DNA of 5,043 bases from Microbacteriaceae bacterium (lineage in GTDB: Bacteria; Actinomycetota; Actinomycetes; Actinomycetales; Microbacteriaceae), in the NCBI GenBank assembly GCA_030840185.1, contig JAUZFY010000269.1, positions 1-5,043 on the forward strand, written 5' to 3'. Below are positions 1 through 5,043 of the stretch, piece after piece. The notes below the pieces were generated by a model. That model had not been told where the DNA came from, made no database searches, and saw only the letters and a program-made list of their open reading frames with translations. The first letter of the stretch is position 1. Each line of letters begins with the position of its first letter. The position numbers and the translations under genes were made by a program.

Positions 1-794
1 GGAGGGATGGCACCCACAAGGTCGAGCACCGTGAATGGTCCGCCGCCGCTTGCCCGAGAGGCGGCAAGACCGTGGATGACGGATGCCGTGACCGCGAGCC
101 GGGCGAGCATCGACGAGTCGGCCGCTATCGCGTCGGAGTGGGTCGCCACGAGGGCGCCGAGCACACCGCCAAGCGCGTCGCCCGCCCCGGCCGTCGCGAG
201 CCAGGCCGGTGCGGAGGCGGCGGCGAGCCGGGTCCCGTCCGGCGCGGCGACGTAGGTGCGATGTCCCTTGAGCAACACCGTGACCCCGAGCTTTTCCGCA
301 GCGTTTGCCGCGGCGGATCCCGGATCGCCGGCCACCTCGTCCCGGCTGAGTCCGACTATCGTGGCGAGCTCGCGGAAGTGCGGGGTGATGATGGTCGCTC
401 CCGCTGCCTGCCCGATCAGGTCGAGCGCTCCGGCGTCGATGACTATGGGAACTCCGGAACCGAGCGCGGTGCGCAATCGGTCGGCTGTCGCCGGCTCGCG
501 AAGCGAGGCATCCATCCCAGAACCGAGGAGCCAGGCCTGTACCCGTCCGTCCGCCGTGACCGCCTCCGGGCGGCGCTGCAGAACGAAAGTCGTCGGCCGA
601 TCGTCACCGAGATAGCGAACCATGCCGACCCCGGTGTGCAGTGCGGCGTCGACGCTGAGCACCGCCGCGCCGGGATACGCGGTCGAACCCGTGACGACTC
701 CGAGCACCCCACGCGAGTACTTGTCGTCGCCAGGTTTCGGCACGGCGATAAGACGACCGGCGTCTTCTGGCGTCCACTCCGTGTATGAGCTCAT
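1..794 (-). CDS. nnrD: ADP-dependent NAD(P)H-hydrate dehydratase (partial, 3' end off window)
   Basis: The minus-strand frame is open from an ATG at 794-792 to the left edge and gives 264 full residues beginning MSSYTEW. The family (YjeF C-terminal/YxkO, ribokinase-like fold) uses ADP or ATP to dehydrate hydrated NADH/NADPH (S-NAD(P)HX) back to usable cofactor in the cytosol. Visible signatures are an N-terminal KYSRGVLGVVTGS stretch (residues 25-37, nucleotide-fold start), GSGMD at 91-95 (family GxGL-type glycine loop), VIDAGAL at 118-124, TPHFRE at 137-142, LLKGH at 174-178, and AGAGDALGG at 202-210. The last matches the catalytic GTGD-type loop with Asp206 as the likely base; the usual Thr is Ala204. 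The visible end, DLVGAIP, resembles the family's C-terminus, so probably only a short tail is missing. No fused NnrE epimerase domain is present. The gene is divergent from the HAD/old-yellow-enzyme operon. No strong Shine-Dalgarno precedes the ATG (only GAGAG), which fits leaderless initiation. Confidence 0.92.
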   Translation of the reverse strand, partial: MSSYTEWTPEDAGRLIAVPKPGDDKYSRGVLGVVTGSTAYPGAAVLSVDAALHTGVGMVRYLGDDRPTTFVLQRRPEAVTADGRVQAWLLGSGMDASLREPATADRLRTALGSGVPIVIDAGALDLIGQAAGATIITPHFRELATIVGLSRDEVAGDPGSAAANAAEKLGVTVLLKGHRTYVAAPDGTRLAAASAPAWLATAGAGDALGGVLGALVATHSDAIAADSSMLARLAVTASVIHGLAASRASGGGPFTVLDLVGAIP

Positions 795-818
795 GGCTCT
801 CACGATAGTTTGGAAGCC
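795..818. promoter_or_regulatory. candidate bidirectional leaderless promoter between nnrD and the HAD/OYE operon
   Basis: Two TANNNT hexamers overlap on opposite strands. TAGTTT lies at 806-811 on plus, and TATCGT reads 807 to 802 on minus; they share the TA step at 806-807. Downstream of each is a 7-nt spacer: 812-818 leads to GTG at 819 on plus, and 801-795 leads to ATG at 794 on minus. In actinobacteria a TANNNT -10 element about 6-8 nt before a start codon is the usual layout of a leaderless transcript. No convincing -35 hexamer was seen on either side, as is common for extended or weak-35 actinobacterial promoters. The geometry is seen directly; promoter activity is inference. Confidence 0.45.
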
Positions 819-1454
819 GTGGCCGACACGACGACAGCGCTGACAATTTCCGATCGAGTGGTCGTTTTCGACTATGGCGAGGTCATTTCCCGGAGTCCGA
901 GCGAGCGACACCGCTTGGATCTGCTCGCCGTGGCCGGCGTCGATCCCGCGGCATTCTGGGCCGCCTACGAGACCCATCGCGACGGGCTGGATGAGGGGAC
1001 CACGAGCATCCGGGACTACTGGAAGCTCGTGGCGGCCGACACCGGGGCGACCTGGTCGGAGTCCCGAATTCACGAACTCTGGGTCGCCGACTTCACCGGA
1101 TGGTTGAGTGTCGAGCCGCGCACCTTCGACGTGATCGCGGACCTGCACGCCGGCGGCACAAGGGTCGCCCTGCTCTCCAACGCCGGCTTCGACTTCGCTA
1201 GCCCGTTCCGATACTCCCCCATGGCCCGCTTCTTCGAGCGCATGTTCATCAGCGCCGAGATGCTGAAACTCAAACCGAACGCCGAGATCTACCTTGAGGT
1301 TGCCCGGGAACTCGGAATAACTCCGCACGATATGGTCTTTGTTGACAACAAGCAGGTCAATGTGGACGGCGCAAAGGCACTCGGAATTACCGCGCACCAC
1401 TACGTCGGTCCGGTGGAGTTGCGTCACTTCCTTCAGACCCTCGTAGACAGGTAA
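819..1454 (+). CDS. HAD-superfamily (subfamily IA-like) hydrolase, YihX-type phosphatase candidate
   Basis: This 211-residue cytosolic protein has the haloacid-dehalogenase phosphatase motifs in order. Numbered from GTG 819, motif I is VVFDYGEV with nucleophile Asp18, motif II is LLSN with Ser120, motif III is LKLKP with Lys152, and motif IV is FVDNKQVNVDGAKALGI with Asp176. The segment between motifs I and II (about residues 25-100) is a helical cap. Two positions differ from the classical phosphatase pattern. The Asp two residues after the nucleophile is Gly20, as in YihX-like members (from memory), and the second acidic residue of motif IV is Asn177. The substrate cannot be told; sugar phosphates or nucleotides are typical for the family. 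The start is uncertain. An in-frame TTG at 810 adds three codons but overlaps the proposed -10 element and has no Shine-Dalgarno. GTG 819 sits 7 nt after TAGTTT; GTG 858 would leave almost nothing before motif I. The stop TAA lies 2 nt before the next ATG, so this is the first gene of a two-gene operon. Confidence 0.88.
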   Translation: MADTTTALTISDRVVVFDYGEVISRSPSERHRLDLLAVAGVDPAAFWAAYETHRDGLDEGTTSIRDYWKLVAADTGATWSESRIHELWVADFTGWLSVEPRTFDVIADLHAGGTRVALLSNAGFDFASPFRYSPMARFFERMFISAEMLKLKPNAEIYLEVARELGITPHDMVFVDNKQVNVDGAKALGITAHHYVGPVELRHFLQTLVDR

Positions 1455-1456
1455 GC

Positions 1457-2554
1457 ATGCAGACTCCGGCCATTTTCACGCCGTACACCATCGGTTCCGT
1501 GACCCTCCGCAACCGCCTCTGGGTCTCTCCCATGTGCGAATACTCGGTCGACGACCAGAGCGGCGTGCCGAACGACTGGCATCTCGTGCACCTCGGCGCC
1601 TTCGCTCGTGGCGGCGCCGGCCTCGTGATGACCGAGGCCACCGGGGTGGTCGCCAACGGGCGGATCACGCCGCAGGACGTCGGCATCTACACCGACGAGC
1701 AGCGGGACGCCTGGGCCAGAATCGTGTCGTTCATCCACGGGCAGGGCGCTGCCGCCGGCATCCAGCTCGCGCACGCCGGTCGCAAGGCCTCCAGCTACCC
1801 GCCGTTCGCCGAAGGGACCGGATCCGTGCCGCCTTCCGAAGGCGGCTGGCCGACGGTTGCCCCGTCGGCGGTCCCGTTCGACGACTACGACGTGCCGACC
1901 GAGCTGGATGCCGCGGGCATCGCCCAGATCGTCGCCGATTTCGTCTCCGGCGCCCGTCGAGCGCTCGATGCCGGATTCGACGTGCTCGAGGTGCACGCCG
2001 CTCACGGCTACCTCCTCCACCAGTTCCTGTCGCCGCTGTCCAACCTGCGCCGCGACCTGTACGGCGGGAGCCTCGAGAACCGAGCCCGACTGCTGCTCGA
2101 AGTTGTTGCGGCAGTTCGTGCCCAGGCGGGCGAAGGCGTCCCGTTGTTCGTCCGGTTCTCGGCTACCGACTGGGAAGACGGCGGACTGGACAAGGAACAG
2201 GTCGCCACCGTCGCGGGATGGGCCGCGGCCGCAGGGGCTGACTTCTTCGACATCTCCACCGGTGGGCTCGTCCCCGGGACGACGATCCCGGTCGGGCCCG
2301 GCTATCAGGTTCCCTTCGCCGACTTCGTGAAGCACGAGTCTTCGGTCGAGGTTGGCGCGGTCGGGCTCATCACCGAGGCGCGGCAGGCCGAGGACATCGT
2401 GTCGTCCGGCAAGGCCGATGCCGTCATTCTCGGTCGGGCGATCATGCGCGACCCGCATTTCCCGCTTCGTGCGGCCCATGAGCTCGGCTACGAACTCGAC
2501 TATTGGCCCAAGCAGTACCTCAGGGCCAAGTGGCCGCGAGTGGGAGCCAACTAG
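1457..2554 (+). CDS. YqjM-type old yellow enzyme (NADPH:flavin ene-reductase)
   Basis: This is a 365-residue TIM-barrel flavoprotein of the old yellow enzyme family, class III/YqjM-like. It binds FMN and uses NADPH to reduce activated C=C bonds (enones, quinones, xenobiotic electrophiles) in the cytosol. Residues matching the YqjM active site are visible: Cys27 and Tyr29 in SPMCEYS (residues 24-30), Gln103 in GIQLAHAGRK, His180, His183 and Tyr185 in HAAHGYLLHQF, Arg233 in FVRFS, the phosphate-binding GRAIMRDP (326-333), and Arg356 in the C-terminal QYLRAKW. Arg356 corresponds to the arginine finger that YqjM donates to the neighbouring subunit. The family-typical PNDWHLVHLG is at 38-47 and LSNLRRDLYGGSLENRARLLLEV at 194-216 (shown by its key residues Arg199, Asp200 and Glu207). 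It is somewhat longer than YqjM (about 338 aa). The ATG follows the HAD stop by 2 nt, with AGG (1449-1451) as a short Shine-Dalgarno inside the end of the HAD gene, so translation is probably coupled. The physiological substrate is unknown; stress or detoxification is a family-based guess. Confidence 0.95.
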   Translation: MQTPAIFTPYTIGSVTLRNRLWVSPMCEYSVDDQSGVPNDWHLVHLGAFARGGAGLVMTEATGVVANGRITPQDVGIYTDEQRDAWARIVSFIHGQGAAAGIQLAHAGRKASSYPPFAEGTGSVPPSEGGWPTVAPSAVPFDDYDVPTELDAAGIAQIVADFVSGARRALDAGFDVLEVHAAHGYLLHQFLSPLSNLRRDLYGGSLENRARLLLEVVAAVRAQAGEGVPLFVRFSATDWEDGGLDKEQVATVAGWAAAAGADFFDISTGGLVPGTTIPVGPGYQVPFADFVKHESSVEVGAVGLITEARQAEDIVSSGKADAVILGRAIMRDPHFPLRAAHELGYELDYWPKQYLRAKWPRVGAN

Positions 2555-2631
2555 GAGTACTGCCCCGGCAGGTGCGTGACAGTCGGCTGATGTGGGCCGC
2601 CCCGACACACCGGATGCCTGAGTGCTCACTC

Positions 2632-2708
2632 AAAACGCAGGACATTCACCACTTCGCGTGGCCATTCGAGCGGAAAAACGTGCCGCGGTGGTGATTCTCC
2701 TGCGTTTT
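2632..2708. repeat. long imperfect inverted repeat; candidate bidirectional terminator or palindromic intergenic element
   Basis: The arms at 2632-2652 and 2688-2708 are reverse complements at 19 of 21 positions; the mismatches are 2643 against 2697 (C/C) and 2645 against 2695 (T/T). The plus-strand left arm begins AAAACGCAGGA and ends TCACCAC. The 35-nt centre can pair further: 2657-2662 (CGTGGC) with 2682-2687 (GCCGCG) including one G-T pair, leaving a TTCG bulge and a 19-nt loop. On either strand the hairpin ends in TTTT. It sits between the convergent old yellow enzyme gene and the CNNM gene, where a two-way intrinsic terminator would be expected. The arm length, the large centre and the sharp arm ends also fit a small palindromic repeat or MITE-like element. 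The structure is seen directly; the role is inference. Confidence 0.7.
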
Positions 2709-2741
2709 CGGTTACTCACGAGCGCTATCGGGCGAGCGGTT

Positions 2742-2773
2742 CACGGTTGCTTGCGGTGAACGGCGGAACCGTG
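2742..2773. terminator. small inverted repeat near the stop of the CNNM gene, possible weak terminator
   Basis: CACGGTT at 2742-2748 is a perfect reverse complement of AACCGTG at 2767-2773, with an 18-nt centre. Within it GTTCAC (2739-2744) can alternatively pair with GTGAAC (2756-2761), so two mutually exclusive stems are possible. It begins about 10 bp beyond the minus-strand stop codon at 2784-2786, the right place for a terminator of the membrane-protein operon. No T-run follows on either strand, so an ordinary intrinsic terminator is not well supported; the larger hairpin further on is the better candidate. Confidence 0.3.
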
Positions 2774-2783
2774 GCCCGGTCAA

Positions 2784-3824
2784 CTAGGCGCGTCGGGTGG
2801 CATCCTGAACCTCGCCGACGAGCTCCTCGATGATGTCCTCGAGAAAGAGCACACCACGGGTCTCGCCGGATTCGTCGAAGACCCGCGCGAGGTGCACCCC
2901 GGAGCGGCGCATGGCGGCGAGTGCGTCTTCGAGGTCGATGCCGCGGAAGACTGAGATGAGCTGACGGATGCGCCTCGGCGGCACCGGCTCGTTGAACTCC
3001 TGCGGGTCCTCAAGGTCGAGAACGTCCTTCAGGTGAAGGTACCCGGTCGGCTCCCCCGAGTCATTGACCAGGACATACCTGGAGAAGCCACTCTGGGAAA
3101 CCGCGCGCTCCACCTCGGCCGGGGTCGCAGCCTCGGAGAGGCTCACAAGGTGCGGCATGCCGACTGCGATGTCCTTGACCTTCTTCTCGGTGAACTCGAA
3201 TGCCGCGTTGAGCGCCCCAATGTTGTCGGTGAGCACTCCCTCCTTCGTCGACTGCGCCACGATGTTCGCAACCTCGTCCACGGTGAAGGCGCTGACCGCC
3301 TCGTTCTTTGGGGTGATGCGAAACAGCAGCAGGAAGGCGTTCGCTGAGGCGTTCAGGGCGAAGATGATCGGCCGGAACACCACCGACACGAACACGAGCG
3401 GCGGCGCGAGCAGCAGAGCCGCGCGATCCGGAATCGAGAAGGAAAGGTTCTTCGGAACCATTTCGCCAATCACGACATGCAGGAACGACACGATGATGAG
3501 GGCGAGCACGAAGGAGATCGTTCCGATGACCGTCTGCGGAAGCGCGGTGAGCGACAGGGGCGCCTCGAAGAGGTGGTGAATGGCCGGTTCCGACACGTTC
3601 AGGATCAGGAGCGAACACACCGTGATGCCGAGCTGGCTCGTCGCGAGCATCATCGTGGCGTGTTCCATCGCATACAGCGTCGACTTTGCCGCCCGGCTGC
3701 CCGCCTCAGCCCGCGGTTCGATCTGCGAACGGCGAGCCGAAACCACGGCAAACTCGGCGCCGACGAAGAAGCCGTTGATGATGAGCAGGATGGCGAGCCA
3801 CGCGATGCCCCAACCGTCGCTCAT
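2784..3824 (-). CDS. CNNM (DUF21)/CBS-pair membrane protein, short CorC/HlyC-family paralogue
   Basis: This 346-residue integral membrane protein belongs to the hemolysin-C/CorC family (CNNM transmembrane domain plus cytosolic CBS pair), whose studied members export Mg2+ (also Co2+). Hydrophobic segments lie at about 6-29, 63-78, 97-119 and 136-168. Conserved spots are NGFFVGAEF (17-25), SQLGIT (63-68) and GEMVPKNL (120-127). CBS1 spans about 216-272 and CBS2 about 286-340, ending in the family motif GVLFLEDIIEELVGEV. The protein stops seven residues later, so the C-terminal CorC_HlyC domain of full-length members is absent. There is no frameshift or downstream remnant, so the short form looks genuine. 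CBS1 also lacks the MTPR motif of the upstream paralogue and reads DIAVGMPHLV instead. The ATG overlaps the stop of the upstream paralogue as ATGA, so translation is probably coupled and the two proteins may form a heteromeric complex. The transported ion is inferred from the family only. Confidence 0.92.
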   Translation of the reverse strand: MSDGWGIAWLAILLIINGFFVGAEFAVVSARRSQIEPRAEAGSRAAKSTLYAMEHATMMLATSQLGITVCSLLILNVSEPAIHHLFEAPLSLTALPQTVIGTISFVLALIIVSFLHVVIGEMVPKNLSFSIPDRAALLLAPPLVFVSVVFRPIIFALNASANAFLLLFRITPKNEAVSAFTVDEVANIVAQSTKEGVLTDNIGALNAAFEFTEKKVKDIAVGMPHLVSLSEAATPAEVERAVSQSGFSRYVLVNDSGEPTGYLHLKDVLDLEDPQEFNEPVPPRRIRQLISVFRGIDLEDALAAMRRSGVHLARVFDESGETRGVLFLEDIIEELVGEVQDATRRA

Positions 3825-5043
3825 TGCGCCGCCCCGCCGACATCCGGCTCGGGAGTCGGGGTGTAGCGCACCCGATCGATCCGGCGACCATCCAGCCGTT
3901 CGACCCGAAACTCGCCGCCGTCGACGGTGACAACATCGCCGACCTCGGGCAGCCTGCCGAGTTCGCTCATCATGAACCCGCCGACCGTCTCGTACGGGCC
4001 CTCGTCGGGGATGACGACGTCGGCGCGCTCGAGCAGCTCGTCCGGCCGAAGCATTCCGGGAAAAGTGAGCCAGTCGCGGGAGCGCACCACCCCGACGAGC
4101 GTTCGGTCGTGTTCGTCCGCAACCTCGCCGACGAGCTCCTCGACGAGGTCCTCGAGGGTCGCCACTCCAGCGGTTCCGCCGTACTCGTCGACGACGACGG
4201 CCATTTGGTAGCCTCGGCCGCGCAACTCGCCGAGCAAGACGTCGAGCCGCATGGTCTCGGGAACCCGCAGCGCGTCGGACTGCAGGGCCGAGACTGGCAC
4301 GTCGGAGCGCTTTTCCCGCGGCACGGCCACCGCTTGCTTGACATGAACGATGCCGACGACGTCGTCGATTCCGTCGTCGACCACCGGGAATCGGGAGTAT
4401 CCAGTGGCCTTGGTTAGGTCGATGACGGTCTGGGCGGAATCGGTGCGTTCGACGCTGGAGACGCGAGGGCGCGGGGTCATCACGTCGGCGGCGCTGTGCT
4501 CGCTGAAGACGAGGGTGCGGGCGAGCAGCGTCGCGGTATCCCGGTCAAGGCTGCCTTCGGTCGCCGAGCGACGCACCAGCGAACGCAGCTCCTCCGCGGT
4601 GCGGGCCGAGGACAGCTCCTCCTTTGGCTCGATGCCACCGGCCCGTAGGATCACGTTCGCCGTGTTGTTCAGCAGGGCGACGAATGGCCGGAAGACCCTG
4701 GTGAAGCCCACTTGAAACGGGATGACCAGCTTCGCCGTCGGAATCGGCAACGCGAGAGCGAAGTTCTTCGGCACAAGTTCGCCGACGATCATCGACAGCA
4801 GGGTCGCAACGATGATGGCGAGCGCAGAGGAAACGATCGTGACGACCGCCTTCGACAGCCCGATGGCGGTCAACGGGCCGGCAAGGAGGGCGCCGATGGC
4901 TGGCTCCATGGTGTACCCGGTGAGCAGCGTCGTCAGTGTAATCCCGAGCTGCGCACTCGAGAGGTGGGTCGAGGTCATCTTGAGCGCCCCGATGGTCATC
5001 CCGAGCCGCTTCTCCCCCCGAGCCGTTCGCGACTCGAGGTCGG
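3821..5043 (-). CDS. CNNM (DUF21)/CBS/CorC_HlyC membrane protein, putative Mg2+/Co2+ efflux (partial, 5' end off window)
   Basis: The minus-strand frame is open to the right edge. An in-frame ATG exists at 4999, but the codons upstream of it (DLESRTARGEKRLG) are still family-like sequence, so the true start and first transmembrane helix lie outside the window. Counting from that internal Met, SSAQLGIT (14-21) and GELVPKNF (73-80) mark the CNNM transmembrane domain, with hydrophobic stretches at about 17-48, 51-73 and 88-112. CBS1 (about 170-226) starts with DVMTPRPRV. CBS2 (about 233-292) ends in DEYGGTAGVATLEDLVEELV (271-290) followed by GEV. The CorC_HlyC domain (about 303-381) carries GGFMMSELGRLPEVGD (340-355). 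This is the full family architecture: an integral membrane protein whose cytosolic CBS pair senses nucleotide, and related CorC proteins export Mg2+. It is the upstream gene of the pair and overlaps the next start by 4 nt. The promoter lies outside the window. Confidence 0.93.
   Translation of the reverse strand, partial: DLESRTARGEKRLGMTIGALKMTSTHLSSAQLGITLTTLLTGYTMEPAIGALLAGPLTAIGLSKAVVTIVSSALAIIVATLLSMIVGELVPKNFALALPIPTAKLVIPFQVGFTRVFRPFVALLNNTANVILRAGGIEPKEELSSARTAEELRSLVRRSATEGSLDRDTATLLARTLVFSEHSAADVMTPRPRVSSVERTDSAQTVIDLTKATGYSRFPVVDDGIDDVVGIVHVKQAVAVPREKRSDVPVSALQSDALRVPETMRLDVLLGELRGRGYQMAVVVDEYGGTAGVATLEDLVEELVGEVADEHDRTLVGVVRSRDWLTFPGMLRPDELLERADVVIPDEGPYETVGGFMMSELGRLPEVGDVVTVDGGEFRVERLDGRRIDRVRYTPTPEPDVGGAAQ

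Noticed and set aside
72..788. 238-codon plus-strand open frame opposite nnrD
   Set aside because: Its composition is Arg-rich with no recognisable domain. The minus-strand frame encodes all the NnrD motifs.
785..794. Perfect 10-bp palindrome ATGAGCTCAT covering the nnrD start codon
   Set aside because: It could be an operator, but a 10-bp palindrome made of the start codon and a serine codon pair is not unlikely by chance, and there is no second copy nearby.
2560..2571. CTGCC-CC-GGCAG inverted repeat just after the old yellow enzyme stop
   Set aside because: The loop is only 2 nt and no T-run follows. It is too small to call as a terminator.
1433..2629. 398-codon open frame on the minus strand, antisense to the old yellow enzyme gene
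   Set aside because: The translation is Arg/Gly/Asp-rich low-complexity with no family features, and it lies opposite a gene with clear active-site motifs. It is a typical high-GC antisense shadow.
2620..2631. GAGTG-CT-CACTC inverted repeat directly left of the long palindrome
   Set aside because: The arms are 5 bp with a 2-nt spacer and no matching copy on the other side. It could be chance or part of the larger element's flank.
2503..2694. 63-codon plus-strand open frame crossing the old yellow enzyme stop into the gap
   Set aside because: It overlaps the real gene in another frame, has no good ribosome site, and runs into the palindrome. There is no sign of coding.
3064..3579. Plus-strand open frames opposite the two CNNM genes (also 3824-4417)
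   Set aside because: They are shadows of the minus-strand genes, which have clear transmembrane and CBS motifs.

Overview
The window looks like ordinary chromosomal DNA from a high-GC actinobacterium. The best guess is a Microbacteriaceae-type organism, based on third-position G/C bias, the style of the proteins and the arrangement of the paired CBS-domain membrane proteins. No tRNA, rRNA, CRISPR array, insertion sequence or phage gene was seen. All five genes belong to recognisable families and no obviously new multi-gene system is present. The most interesting material is regulatory and intergenic.

Left part (1-794, minus strand): most of an NAD(P)H-hydrate dehydratase (NnrD), a metabolite-repair enzyme. 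Only its last residues are lost off the left edge. Middle (819-2554, plus strand): a divergent two-gene operon encoding a small HAD-superfamily phosphatase-like protein, followed 2 nt later by a YqjM-type old yellow enzyme (NADPH:flavin ene-reductase). The divergent genes are separated by only about 24 bp. That gap contains two overlapping TANNNT -10-like hexamers on opposite strands that share one TA step. Each lies exactly 7 nt from a start codon, which suggests a symmetric bidirectional promoter making two leaderless mRNAs.

The 229-bp gap at 2555-2783 lies between convergent genes. It holds a conspicuous 77-bp imperfect inverted repeat (21-nt arms, 19/21 paired, 35-nt centre), which could be a bidirectional terminator or a copy of a dispersed palindromic element. 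A smaller inverted repeat lies close to the stop of the minus-strand gene.

Right part (2784-5043, minus strand): two paralogous CNNM (DUF21)/CBS membrane proteins of the CorC/HlyC family (putative Mg2+/Co2+ efflux), overlapping by ATGA. The upstream one (cut by the right edge) carries CNNM, two CBS and a CorC_HlyC domain. The downstream one ends right after the CBS pair. The two probably work together in the membrane. The left half has a loose nicotinamide/flavin cofactor theme (NAD(P)HX repair beside an NADPH-dependent flavoenzyme), but a functional link there is only inference.
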